64,000 nt of DNA, taken from assembly GCF_004798905.1 (NCBI RefSeq), contig NZ_SDMO01000005.1, forward strand, positions 124,001-188,000, given 5' to 3'. The notes under the pieces were generated by a model. That model did no database searches. It saw nothing but the letters and a program-made list of their open reading frames with translations, and was not told the origin of the DNA. Source of the stretch: Halomonas borealis (lineage in GTDB: Bacteria > Pseudomonadota > Gammaproteobacteria > Pseudomonadales > Halomonadaceae). Shown here in pieces: positions 10,099-18,393 of the stretch. The position numbers were made by a program, and so were the translations under genes. The stretch's first letter is position 1. Each line of letters opens with the position of its first letter.

Positions 10099-10833
10099 AT
10101 GGCTACCCCGCATATCAAGGCCGAGTACGGCGACTTCGCCGACACCGTGCTGATGCCCGGCGACCCGCTGCGCGCCAAGTACATCGCCGAGACCTTCCTC
10201 GAGGACGCACGCTGCGTCAACGACGTGCGCAACATGTACGGCTACACCGGCACCTACAAGGGTCGCGAGATCTCGGTGATGGGCCATGGCATGGGCATTC
10301 CCTCGGTGTCGATCTACGCCAAGGAGCTGATCACCGAGTTCGGCGTCAGCAGCGTGATCCGCGTCGGCTCCTGCGGCGCGGTACGCGACGACGTGGCGGT
10401 GCGCGATGTGGTGATCGGCCAGGGCGCCTGCACCGACTCCGGCGTCAACCGCACCCGCTTCTTGGGCAACGACTTCGCCGCCATCGCCGACTTCGCGCTG
10501 ACCCGCCACACGGTAGACGCCGCCGCGGCCCACGGCGTGAACGTCAAGGTCGGCAACCTCTTCTCGGCGGACCTGTTCTACGACCCGCGCCCCGACATGA
10601 TCGACCTGATGCGCCGCTATGGCATCGTCGGCGTGGAGATGGAAGCCGCCGGCCTGTATGGCGTGGCCGCCGAGTTCGGCGCCCGGGCCGCCACCGTCTG
10701 CACGGTCTCCGACCACATCGTGCGCGGCGACTCGCTTTCGAGCGACGAGCGCGCCACCACCTTCGACGAGATGATGACCATCGCCCTGGAAGGCGTGCTG
10801 CGCGACGACGCGGCCCGGGAGGCCATGGCATGA
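10099..10833 (+). CDS. deoD: purine nucleoside phosphorylase, hexameric DeoD type
   Basis: The product has 244 residues. It phosphorolyses purine (deoxy)nucleosides to base and (deoxy)ribose 1-phosphate. The DeoD features are [21 protein letters not shown] at the N-terminus in outline, [12 protein letters not shown], the phosphate-site [11 protein letters not shown], and [12 protein letters not shown] for nucleoside binding; SDHIVRGD carries the catalytic aspartate. AAGGAG lies upstream of the ATG. Its stop overlaps the cdd start by four bases (ATGA). Confidence 0.97.
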   Translation: MATPHIKAEYGDFADTVLMPGDPLRAKYIAETFLEDARCVNDVRNMYGYTGTYKGREISVMGHGMGIPSVSIYAKELITEFGVSSVIRVGSCGAVRDDVAVRDVVIGQGACTDSGVNRTRFLGNDFAAIADFALTRHTVDAAAAHGVNVKVGNLFSADLFYDPRPDMIDLMRRYGIVGVEMEAAGLYGVAAEFGARAATVCTVSDHIVRGDSLSSDERATTFDEMMTIALEGVLRDDAAREAMA

Positions 10834-11270
10834 GCGAGCCCGAGCAGCAAGCGGCCATCCAGCCCGAGATCATCCAGGCGCTGATCGCCGTGCGTGACCG
10901 CGCCTACACGCCCTACTCCCAGCATCCGGTGGGCGCGATGGTCATCAGCGAGAGCGGCACCCGCTACACCGGCGCCAACGTCGAGGTGGCACACTACAAG
11001 GGCCTGTGTGCCGAAGCCTCGGCGCTCGCCGCCATGGCCAGCGCCGGCGAGCGCCGGCTGCGTGAGGTCTACGTGATCGGTCCCGGCGAGCACCTGTGCA
11101 CGCCCTGCGGCGACTGCCGCCAGCGCATTCGCGAGTTCGCAAGCCCCGAGACGCTGATCCGCGTGGTCGACGCCGACGGCAAGCTGCTGCGCCGCTATCA
11201 CATGGACGACCTGCTGCCCGACTCATTCGGCCCCGAGAACCTGGGCCGCGATTCGGCCATGGCCGACTGA
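10830..11270 (+). CDS. cdd: cytidine deaminase
   Basis: The product has 146 residues, the size of the small homotetrameric deaminases rather than the long E. coli enzyme. It deaminates (deoxy)cytidine to (deoxy)uridine. The zinc motifs are CAEASAL, with the ligand cysteine and catalytic glutamate, and [10 protein letters not shown] with two more cysteines. [13 protein letters not shown] at the N-terminus is the substrate-binding segment. It is the last recognised salvage gene of the cluster and overlaps deoD by four bases. No uridine phosphorylase gene is in the window. Confidence 0.95.
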   Translation: MSEPEQQAAIQPEIIQALIAVRDRAYTPYSQHPVGAMVISESGTRYTGANVEVAHYKGLCAEASALAAMASAGERRLREVYVIGPGEHLCTPCGDCRQRIREFASPETLIRVVDADGKLLRRYHMDDLLPDSFGPENLGRDSAMAD

Positions 11271-11341
11271 GCCCGCCCGGGGCCGTGCCTGCATACCGTC
11301 AGGCACGGCCCTACCCCACTGCCAAGACGAGGATTCCCACC

Positions 11342-11662
11342 ATGGGCCGTCTGCTGTCCCTGATCATCATCGCCGGCCTGGCCTATGGCGGCCTCTACCT
11401 CACCTATGGCGCCGCCGTGAAAGACGACGTGGCGCAGTCGCTGGCCGACATGGGGCTCGGCGCCATGGCCGTCGACGGCATCGATTACGGCCCGCTGGCG
11501 CCGCTGCGCACCGAGGCCCGGCTCTCCGCCGATGTGCGCTACCAGGGTGCCTCGGCCACCATCGACCTGACGCTGCGTGGCCATCCGCTGTTCTCGGAAC
11601 AAACTCGGCTCGAACTCGGCGGCCTGCAGGCCCTGCGGTTGAGCATCGGGGCCGAGCAGTAA
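11342..11662 (+). CDS. small hypothetical protein with one N-terminal membrane segment
   Basis: I do not recognise this family. The 106-residue product starts with MGRLLSLIIIAGLAYGGLYL, either a membrane anchor or an uncleaved signal, and has no lipobox. The remaining 80 residues are soluble, probably periplasmic, with alternating hydrophobic strands (EARLSADVRYQGASATIDLTL). GAGGA upstream supports the ATG. It lies 71 bases after cdd and may be transcribed with the deo genes, but nothing ties it to nucleoside use. An imperfect GGCC-rich hairpin near 11666-11692 lies between it and the convergent gene. Confidence 0.65.
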   Translation: MGRLLSLIIIAGLAYGGLYLTYGAAVKDDVAQSLADMGLGAMAVDGIDYGPLAPLRTEARLSADVRYQGASATIDLTLRGHPLFSEQTRLELGGLQALRLSIGAEQ

Positions 11663-11689
11663 TCCCATGAGGCCTCCTCAGCGGGGCCT

Positions 11690-12031
11690 TCAGAGCGTGT
11701 GCCGCGCCGCCCGATCTTCCTCCATGAGATCGATCCATGGCGTCAGCGGAAGTGCCGGCAGGCGCTCCACGATGGCCTGCGCCATGAGCTTGGCCGCCTC
11801 GCGATCAGGCGGCGACGGCGCCTGGCGAGACGCCTCCCAGGCCTGTCGGCTCGGCCACTTCGCATAGGCCACCCACCAGCCATCGTCCGCACGATGAAGC
11901 CGTGAGCCCAGGCCTCCTCGCGTCTCGCGAATGGCCTGCGTCATGCGTCGCCAGCCCGCCTCGAAGGTCGACTCCATGCCGGGTGCCACCCTGAAGCGAT
12001 ACAGCACGTAGAAGGCTTCACTGTCTGTCAT
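11690..12031 (-). CDS. antibiotic biosynthesis monooxygenase (ABM)-fold protein
   Basis: The product has 113 residues from an ATG preceded by GAGGGA; a longer open frame upstream is rejected because it is Arg-rich without structure. The pattern FYVLYRFRVAPGMESTFEAGWRRMTQAIRE...GSRLHRADDGWWVAYAKWPSRQAWE matches the dimeric ferredoxin-like ABM fold: a beta-strand, a helix carrying the EAGW-type motif, then strands ending before a W residue. Members include small monooxygenases and stress proteins of unknown substrate. It converges with the unknown gene ending at 11662. Confidence 0.75.
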   Translation of the reverse strand: MTDSEAFYVLYRFRVAPGMESTFEAGWRRMTQAIRETRGGLGSRLHRADDGWWVAYAKWPSRQAWEASRQAPSPPDREAAKLMAQAIVERLPALPLTPWIDLMEEDRAARHTL

Positions 12032-12207
12032 CACGATCCCTCGTCTCCGATTACGCCTCGAGCGCCGGCCCCTCGAACGTCGATGACACCTCTTTAGCGC
12101 CAGGCATCCGGTATGGTAGAGATTGTCACCCACACCCACGCCTGCTAACCGACCACCGCGCAGACGCCAGCCGGCCTGCCGATGCCACCGACCCTTCGGA
12201 GCTCATC

Positions 12208-12948
12208 ATGTCACGCGCCCTCGAACTCCCCACCGCCGACGGCACCATCGATGCCCATATCGTCACCCCCAACGGCGCCGAGGGCCCGCTGCCGGCCGTG
12301 ATACTGCTCACCGACATCGGCGGGCTGCGCCCCTGCTATCACGAGAAAGCCCAGCGAATCGCCGATGCCGGCTACGCCGTGTTGATGCCCAACGTCTACT
12401 ACCGCGACGCGGCCGGCGAGATCGTGCCGAGGGGCCAGTCATTCCGCGACCCGGAGGTGCGTCCCACCCTGTTCGAATACGCCAGCCGTCTGACGCCGGA
12501 AGCCCAGTCCCGCGATTTCGTCGCCTGGCTCGCGGGCATCGACGCCACTCCCGAATTCGTAGGCGGCAGTGTCGCCGTGGTCGGCTACTGCATGACCGGC
12601 GCCTTCGCCCTGCGCATGGCCGCCGAGCACCCCACCCGCATCGCCGCCGTGGCCGGCTTCCACTCGGCCAAGCTGGCACAGACCGGCGACCCGACGAGCC
12701 CCGTGGAACTGGCCGAGCGTATCGCGGCACGCGTCTACTTCGGCCACGCCGACCAGGACGAACTACTGCCCGCCGAACAGATCGCCCGCATGGACGAAGC
12801 CCTGGCCAAGGCCGGCGTGCACTTCACCACCGAGCTGTACCAAGGCGCGGCCCACGGCTTCACCGCCAAGGACGCCCCCTCCTACGACGAAGACGCCTGC
12901 GAACGGCACTACAAGCGGCTGCTGACGCTGCTGGAAGAGACGATGTAG
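12208..12948 (+). CDS. dienelactone hydrolase family protein
   Basis: The product has 246 residues, the normal length for the alpha/beta-hydrolase dienelactone hydrolases. The nucleophile is cysteine 128 in GYCMTG, as in true dienelactone hydrolases, rather than the usual serine. The catalytic aspartate should be in GHADQDELLP and the histidine in QGAAHGFT. The family opens lactone rings in chlorocatechol degradation, but many members are general carboxyesterases, and no aromatic catabolism genes are nearby. GGAG precedes the ATG. Its 3' end lies 45 bases from the cassette-like attC site. Confidence 0.88.
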   Translation: MSRALELPTADGTIDAHIVTPNGAEGPLPAVILLTDIGGLRPCYHEKAQRIADAGYAVLMPNVYYRDAAGEIVPRGQSFRDPEVRPTLFEYASRLTPEAQSRDFVAWLAGIDATPEFVGGSVAVVGYCMTGAFALRMAAEHPTRIAAVAGFHSAKLAQTGDPTSPVELAERIAARVYFGHADQDELLPAEQIARMDEALAKAGVHFTTELYQGAAHGFTAKDAPSYDEDACERHYKRLLTLLEETM

Positions 12949-12993
12949 CGCCTCATTCGCCACCTTCCATTGGCGATTCCGGGGTGGAATGGC

Positions 12994-13053
12994 GGCTAAC
13001 GCCAGCGGCAGGGGCGCGACGTCAGGAGCGTCCCTTGACCGCATTGGTTAGCT
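12994..13053 (-). repeat. attC-like recombination site (integron cassette type)
   Basis: Read on the minus strand, the 60-base site runs from AGCTAAC to GTTAGCC. Its arms pair imperfectly: GCTAAC...GCGGTCAAGGGACGC against the complement of GCGCCCCTGCCGC...GTTAGC, with bulges near the tip. This layout (AAC and GTT outer triplets, imperfect inner stem containing TCAAGxGACGC, small variable loop) is that of integron attC sites such as the one after aadA. It immediately follows the TAG stop of the AT-rich gene, the normal attC position. The consensus core RYYYAAC/GTTRRRY is matched only in the invariant triplets. Confidence 0.65.
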
Positions 13054-14239
13054 CTATTCATTCAGCAGATAACCCCAGATATGCCCCTCAAACATATCAC
13101 CGCTGTCTTGTGGTGTGAGGTGCACATAAAGATAACGCTCATTCGAATTGAACCCGGTTACGATTCTCTCTACTGAGTAGTAGTAGTACTCCTCAACATG
13201 CCCAACTATGTCTGATCCTTGAGAAGGTTTTTTGTAAATAGGGTTTCCTATAAAAATTGGAGGCGGCGCAATGTGCCGATCGCTCTTGGGCCATTTTCTG
13301 CTCGACTCGACCTCCTGCTTTTTGAGAAGAAAGCTCAAAAGAACATCCAAACAGTAGCTAAAATTCTCTTGATTTAATTCATTTGCGACGAAGTTAGGTT
13401 GATATTCGAGATGCCAGCTTTCTTTTTCAGTTTCTACCACAGTAGGCGTGAGTCGTCTGAAATTCTCGATGTCTACCGTATTTACTCCCCACTCGATACA
13501 GTCAGCTTTCAGTTGCTCGTGGTTTATCTGAAGATAATTTGATGGAGATCTAACATTTTCCGAGATCCATAAACTATTCTTTGTCCAATAGTGTGCCTTT
13601 ATACCGCTGAGATCCAGCCCCATCAGTCCTAATAAATTCTTCTGGTCAGTATTTATATCTCGAAAACGATAAATGCAATACTGGAACTCATACTCCAAAT
13701 AGAATGCCTTTCTAAGATTCACCAACGATTCAAGATATTTATTTGAGTCAGCGAACTGTATCGAAGCTTTAATAAGCTCCTTGGCCTTCCCATCTTTCAA
13801 TAGATCGGTCAGAAAAATCTCTTGAAGACTACAACCTACCACGTGTAAAAGTAGCTCATCGACAAACCGCCTTGCTGCATTAAAATAATTAATAACCGAC
13901 GTCGGCTCGGTCAGCTGCCCGTAGTGTTTCGCAATTACTCTCTGCTTGTTTAATGCTTTTATCGTTCCTGACTTCACTATCGGGGCTTTCAGCTTTTTCA
14001 GTTCACCCAGGAGCTCATCAAAAGACTTCGACTCTAGGCTTCTCGCCTCATCAACGTCTAACTCGTCCAAAGCAGCCAATACAACTAGTTCCACAAAATC
14101 TTGAAGAAGAATAATTCCAGCAGTCGATGAGTGCTTATCACCAATATTTACTAGCGACTTGGTTTCACCATAAATAGCTTTCGCAACCATTAAGGTGTTC
14201 AAAGTCGAATGCTTCATTAATCTCCCCTAATAGAGCTAA
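13000..14239 (-). mobile_element. integron-like mobile gene cassette
   Basis: This 1240-base unit has one gene and an attC-like site. The 5' edge on the minus strand is G|TTAGCTCTATT, and the same 12 bases occur inverted at the attC entry (13047-13058), so the two ends would restore a fully paired attC in the circular form. That is the arrangement expected for an integron cassette. The insert is AT-rich: two 60-base blocks I counted (13201-13260 and 13681-13740) each have 21 G+C, about 35%, against roughly 65-70% around it. No integrase is present in the window, so it is either a lone cassette at a secondary site or part of an integrase-less array. Confidence 0.65.
13054..14217 (-). CDS. cassette-encoded protein of unknown function, possible HEPN-type RNase
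   Basis: I do not recognise the family. The 387-residue product has no signal peptide or membrane helix. The N-terminal 130 residues look all-helical, and R93-VIAK-H98 (in LNKQRVIAKHYG) fits the R-x4-H motif of HEPN ribonucleases. A Tyr-rich and Trp-rich C-terminal half follows (YYYYSVERIV, ending WGYLLNE). AGGGGAG sits four bases before the ATG and 22 bases inside the cassette edge, the usual cassette layout. Codon use (many AAA, TTA, ATA) is unlike the neighbours, showing transfer. HEPN cassettes often act as toxins or phage defence; that role is only inference here. Confidence 0.75.
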   Translation of the reverse strand: MKHSTLNTLMVAKAIYGETKSLVNIGDKHSSTAGIILLQDFVELVVLAALDELDVDEARSLESKSFDELLGELKKLKAPIVKSGTIKALNKQRVIAKHYGQLTEPTSVINYFNAARRFVDELLLHVVGCSLQEIFLTDLLKDGKAKELIKASIQFADSNKYLESLVNLRKAFYLEYEFQYCIYRFRDINTDQKNLLGLMGLDLSGIKAHYWTKNSLWISENVRSPSNYLQINHEQLKADCIEWGVNTVDIENFRRLTPTVVETEKESWHLEYQPNFVANELNQENFSYCLDVLLSFLLKKQEVESSRKWPKSDRHIAPPPIFIGNPIYKKPSQGSDIVGHVEEYYYYSVERIVTGFNSNERYLYVHLTPQDSGDMFEGHIWGYLLNE

Positions 14240-14251
14240 CAGGTATTAGGT

Positions 14252-14285
14252 AGCCGGCTCGTTTATTGACTTGAACGCGCCGGCT
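14252..14285. repeat. inverted repeat beside the cassette boundary
   Basis: AGCCGGCTCG and CGCGCCGGCT form a 10-bp stem with one mismatch and a 14-base loop, 12 bases outside the cassette edge. It may be part of the receiving recombination site or a remnant of a second attC, but the arms are not placed symmetrically between AAC and GTT triplets. The rest of the 14240-14513 gap shows only a weaker hairpin near 14430-14461 and no gene. Confidence 0.4.
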
Positions 14286-14513
14286 TGTTTATCCGTATCA
14301 TCCTGCACGCCATGACGCTCCAACCCATTGATTCTTATAAGCCTTCATCACAATAAGGCGCCATAACAGCGATCATCGTGCCGGCCACATAACACGGGAT
14401 TTTCCTCAGCCTGCCACTAAATTAGCTGAGGGACCAGACGCGATATGAGCGTCATTGGTCTGACTGGAATCAGCACGGAGAGAAGCCGACGGGGGGCCGC
14501 AAAAAACGCCGCC

Positions 14514-14882
14514 CTATTCGCCGAACCGCCCACGCAGGTAATTGATGATGCGCTGCGTGCCATAGAGCCAGCGTTCCTCGCCCGCGGCCTCGTGGATATG
14601 CAGGCACGGCACCTCGAGCTTGCCGCCCTGCGCCTTCAGCGCCTTGCTGTGTTGCGGCTCGAGCCGGGCATCGCGGGTCTCGATCGAAAGCCCCAGGCGG
14701 GTGATCTCGCGCCGCACGCGAATGCACTCGGGCTCGCTCCAGAACTGGTAGAGCGCCAGCTCTTCGCAGGCCTTGTCCACCTGGGCTTGCTGGTCGGCGT
14801 CACGCGTCACCTCGCGACGCGTGCCGAGCTTGTCGGCCACCCATACCAGCGGTGCCAGCAGTGTCTGGATCAGCGCGCGCAT
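14514..14882 (-). CDS. glutaredoxin/GST-N-terminal-like protein lacking the CPxC nucleophile
   Basis: The product has 122 residues from an ATG with GGAGG six bases upstream; a GTG two codons earlier would touch that site and is rejected. After a short hydrophobic N-terminus comes a thioredoxin fold: LALYQFWSEPECIRVRRE, then GLSIETRDARL, the cis-proline segment GGKLEVPCLHI, and a terminal RWLYGTQRIINYL. Relatives have CPFC where this protein has EPEC, so the N-terminal reactive cysteine is a glutamate. Classical dithiol redox activity is therefore unlikely; it may bind glutathione or serve structurally. It is downstream of nothing obvious and transcribed alone. Confidence 0.75.
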   Translation of the reverse strand: MRALIQTLLAPLVWVADKLGTRREVTRDADQQAQVDKACEELALYQFWSEPECIRVRREITRLGLSIETRDARLEPQHSKALKAQGGKLEVPCLHIHEAAGEERWLYGTQRIINYLRGRFGE

Positions 14883-15001
14883 CGTCACCCTCCTGTCGTT
14901 GGTGTCTGGTCGTCGAGCATGGCCACCCCAGGCCCCTCACCGCAAGCAGGCGCCGCTAACCGAGCACACGTTCCTGTATGCCGTGGCGCAGTGTGCCGGG
15001 G

Positions 15002-17311
15002 TTAACCCGGGTCCGGCGAACCACCGCTGGCGCTGGTCTGGTGCAGGGGATCGGCCATGCCGGCTTCGCCACGCTTGAGCCCGGTGGCATCGCCCCGCTC
15101 GGTGCTGCCATCCAGCCGGCCGCCGCCGTGGCCTTCCATGCTGACGCTGAGCCGCGGCACGCCGAGATCGACGTTATATTCTTCCATGCGTCGCTTGAGC
15201 AGCAGGTTGAAGGCGCGGGCCACGTCCCACTGCATTTCCGGCGCGGTACGAAAGCGCATGCGCAGCAGGGGGCAGCCGTCCTCGAAGGCGTGGATGCCCT
15301 GCATCTCCAGCGGCGACCAGATGTAGTGGCGCATCATCGGGTCCTGGCGCAGCGACTGGGCGGTGTCCTGCATCAAGGAGATGGCGTCGTCGATCTTCAT
15401 GTTGTAGGGAATGCGGATCTTCATCAGCGCGATGCCGAACTGGCGCGACATGTTGTGGATCGAGTCGATGCGGCTGAAGGTGATGATGTGCACGATGCCG
15501 TCCAGGTCGCGCAGCTTCACGGTGCGCAGGGTCAGCCCCTCGACGGTGCCCATGTGGCCGTTGATCTGCACGAAGTCTTCCACCGCCAGCGAATCCTCGA
15601 TCAGGATGAAGATGCCGGTGATCAGGTCCTGCACCAGGGTCTGGGCGCCGAAGCCGATCGCCAGGCCGATCACACCGGCACCGGCCAGCAGTGGCGTAAC
15701 GTTCACGCCCAGGTTGGCCAGCCCGACGATGGAGGCGATGATCACGATGGTGGCGAAGATGATGTTACGGATCATCGGCGTGATGGTCTGGGCGCGGGCC
15801 TGATTGACGCGCCGCCCGCGGGTGCGTGCCGAGGAGGTCAGCGCCCGCTGGATGGCGGTATCGGCGAAGATCCAGACCAGCCAGGCCAGCAGCACGGTGA
15901 AGCCGATGCCGAGTAGCGCCTGGCCGATGCGCACGCTGGCCACGCCCTCGCGGCCGATGCCGATCAACGAGCCGCCCCACACCTGCAGGAACAGCTCGGC
16001 GAAGGCGATCCAGGCCACGACGTGCGCCAGGGTGTAGCCGAAGCGCTCCAACCGGCGGCGATACTCGCGGCGGAAGCGCCGTTTGGTGCGGCGCTCGGCA
16101 TGGCGGCGGATCAGCCCGGCCACCACCAGGGTCAGCACCAGCAGCGCCGCCGAGACGATGGAGCGCGCCAGCGCGGTGGCCACGTCGCCGCCGGTCACGA
16201 AGATCGCCACCAGCGAGCCGTTCACCAGCAGCAGCGCCGGGATGTGCCACAGCCCGCCAACCGCACGCGCCATGTCGGCGGCCGTGCTGCTGGCGCGGCG
16301 ATGCTGATAGGAGCGGTTGCGAATCAGGTGGGTGATCGGCCGCTTGAAGCGCACCACGAAACGCCCACTCAGAAATGCCGCCAGCACGTTGGCGATCACC
16401 GAGACCAGGCTGGCCAGGTCGATGCCGATCGCGTCGGCCAGCCGCGTGGAGTTCAAGGCATCGCCCAGGGCGATCAAGGCGCCGATCACGAACAGTGGCC
16501 TTAACGCCCGGTGCTGGAGGATCTGCACGGCGACGAAGCGATGGCCGCGGGTGAACACCGAGATCACCGTCTCCACCACCACCGACAGGGTCCGCCCGCA
16601 CAGCGCGATATAGGCAACCACCAGCGCCCCGGTGCGCCCGGCGCTCTCCGGCACCAGCTGGGCGACGCCCAGCACCAGCACGAAGGCCAGTATCCACGGC
16701 AGCGAACGGCGCAGGAAGTGGATCGCCAGCAACAGGCCCTTGGGCTCGCGAGGCAGGTCCAGCGGCCAGCCGCGCCGCTGCGCCAGCCGGCGCCCCAACG
16801 CGATCAGGATCACCAGCAGCCCCCCCCAGATGCCGACCAACACCGTCATCTCGACGCTGAAATTCAGCAAGGCGCCATCGCCGGTGCGCTCCACCAGCTG
16901 CCGGATATCCGTCCAGCCCTCGCGGAACTGGCGCTGCCAGTCGTTGAAGGGCGAGCGGTCAGACTCGGCCTGTTCCCCCAGTTCGTTGAAGGTGTCGGCC
17001 AGCGCGCCCAGCAGCCCTTGCTGCCCGGTAATCCCCTCTTCTTCGGCGGCCCCGCTGTTGGCCGTGCGCAGCGCCTCCAGGTCGGCCAGCAGCTGATCAC
17101 GTCGCTGGCCGTCTTCGAGCGTCGTGATGATGCGATCCAGTGCCTGCTGCAGGGCCTCGGGATCGGGGGCCTGCTCGTCCCCCTGCCCCTGCCCGCCGCC
17201 CAGGGCGGAAATCGGCAACGACTGGGCGGCCGCCATCGGCGACAGCAGTAGCAGCGTGAACAACAGCAGGCCCCGCAGGGCGGATGAGAAGTAGCGAGGC
17301 GCGCGTGACAA
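15002..17311 (-). CDS. large MscS-family mechanosensitive channel
   Basis: The product has 769 residues. A signal peptide ends near AAAQS, and a periplasmic helical region (LQQALDRIITTLEDGQRRDQLLADL in part) is followed by about ten membrane helices. The MscS pore helix and beta domain come after: LAGAGVIGLAIGFGAQ, ITGIFILIEDSLAVEDFVQ, GTVEGLTLRTVKLRDLDG. MscS channels release solutes on hypo-osmotic shock. It is much longer than MscS itself (286 residues in E. coli) and shorter than MscK. The start is TTG with GGAG seven bases upstream; no nearby ATG fits the signal peptide. The C-terminus is a Gly/Arg-rich extension. Confidence 0.93.
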   Translation of the reverse strand: MSRAPRYFSSALRGLLLFTLLLLSPMAAAQSLPISALGGGQGQGDEQAPDPEALQQALDRIITTLEDGQRRDQLLADLEALRTANSGAAEEEGITGQQGLLGALADTFNELGEQAESDRSPFNDWQRQFREGWTDIRQLVERTGDGALLNFSVEMTVLVGIWGGLLVILIALGRRLAQRRGWPLDLPREPKGLLLAIHFLRRSLPWILAFVLVLGVAQLVPESAGRTGALVVAYIALCGRTLSVVVETVISVFTRGHRFVAVQILQHRALRPLFVIGALIALGDALNSTRLADAIGIDLASLVSVIANVLAAFLSGRFVVRFKRPITHLIRNRSYQHRRASSTAADMARAVGGLWHIPALLLVNGSLVAIFVTGGDVATALARSIVSAALLVLTLVVAGLIRRHAERRTKRRFRREYRRRLERFGYTLAHVVAWIAFAELFLQVWGGSLIGIGREGVASVRIGQALLGIGFTVLLAWLVWIFADTAIQRALTSSARTRGRRVNQARAQTITPMIRNIIFATIVIIASIVGLANLGVNVTPLLAGAGVIGLAIGFGAQTLVQDLITGIFILIEDSLAVEDFVQINGHMGTVEGLTLRTVKLRDLDGIVHIITFSRIDSIHNMSRQFGIALMKIRIPYNMKIDDAISLMQDTAQSLRQDPMMRHYIWSPLEMQGIHAFEDGCPLLRMRFRTAPEMQWDVARAFNLLLKRRMEEYNVDLGVPRLSVSMEGHGGGRLDGSTERGDATGLKRGEAGMADPLHQTSASGGSPDPG

Positions 17312-17397
17312 CGTGAGTCTCCGTACGTGGATTACCGCAATATCAGAATCCTGGGCAGCGGTGTTAGGCTGCCGATACCGTCACACAGGATGCCCCC

Positions 17398-18393
17398 ATG
17401 ACGCCTCAACCGCCACCCGTGCCCGACAATACGCAAGGAAAGCCTCGCCGCGTAGGCGTCGAGATCGAGTTCGCCGGCCTGCCACCCCGCGACACCGCCT
17501 GCCTGGTGCAGTCACTATTCGGCGGCGAGGTCGAGGTGCTGAGCCCCCACCGCCTCAAGGTGAGCCAGACCCGCTGGGGAGACTTCGGCATCGAGCTGGA
17601 CACCCAGTACGCTCACCCGGAAGCGCACCGGGTCGCCCCCGAGGCCTACCAGGACAGCGAGTGGGAACGCATGCGCCAGGAATTCCACCAGCGCACTCGG
17701 GAACTGATCGGCGATGTGGTCACCGGCCTGGTACCCACCGAGATCGTCTGCCCACCGGTGCCCTGGCAGGAACTCGGCGAACTGGACACGCTGTTCGAGG
17801 CGCTGCGCGAACGGGGCGCCAAAGGCACCGATGCCAGCCTGCTCTACGGCTTCGGGCTACACCTCAATCCCGAGGTGGCGAGCTCAACACCCGCCGATCT
17901 GCTCGCCCATCTCCGTGCCTACCTGCTCAATGCCCGCTGGCTGCGCGAGCAGATCCGGGTCGACATCACCCGGGAAGTGCTGCCTCACGCCAACCCTTTC
18001 CCGCGCGCCTACGCACTCAAGGTGCTCGACCCCGACTACGCGCCGGACCTCGAGACGCTGATCGACGACTACCTCGCGGACAACCCGACGCGCAACCGCG
18101 AGCTCGACCTGCTGCCGCTGTTCGCCCACCTGTGCCCCGAGCACCCCCACGAGCTATTGAACGGCGCCTTGGTCAAGCCGCGGCCGACCTATCATTACCG
18201 GCTGCCCAATGCCCAGCTTTCCGAGGCCGAGTGGGGCGCCACCCGGGAGTGGAACCGCTGGCTCGAGGTCGAAACCCTGGCCGCCTCGCCCGAGACATTG
18301 GCCGAACGCGGTGCCCAGTACCTGGCCCGCCACCGGCCGGCCTGGCCGATTCGCGCCTGGCAGGCCCTGCGCAGGAGGTTGACGTTTTCATGA
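17398..18393 (+). CDS. amidoligase family protein (Amidoligase_2 type)
   Basis: The product has 331 residues. The motif RRVGVEIEFAGL at residues 19-30 is the hallmark of the glutamine-synthetase-fold amidoligases, which form amide bonds using ATP. Further conserved-looking pieces are GDFGIELDTQYA, IVCPPVPW, SLLYGFGLHLNPEV and the C-terminal PTYHYRLPN. The next gene, a class I glutamine amidotransferase-like hydrolase, overlaps by four bases, a pairing described for this superfamily and thought to make or trim peptide-like or polyamine conjugates. The substrate is unknown. It is transcribed divergently from the MscS gene with 86 bases between. Confidence 0.85.
   Translation: MTPQPPPVPDNTQGKPRRVGVEIEFAGLPPRDTACLVQSLFGGEVEVLSPHRLKVSQTRWGDFGIELDTQYAHPEAHRVAPEAYQDSEWERMRQEFHQRTRELIGDVVTGLVPTEIVCPPVPWQELGELDTLFEALRERGAKGTDASLLYGFGLHLNPEVASSTPADLLAHLRAYLLNARWLREQIRVDITREVLPHANPFPRAYALKVLDPDYAPDLETLIDDYLADNPTRNRELDLLPLFAHLCPEHPHELLNGALVKPRPTYHYRLPNAQLSEAEWGATREWNRWLEVETLAASPETLAERGAQYLARHRPAWPIRAWQALRRRLTFS

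Noticed and set aside
11663..11692. Strong terminator between convergent genes
   Set aside because: The GGCC-rich hairpin needs a bulge and has no U-tract, so it is only mentioned in the gene entries.
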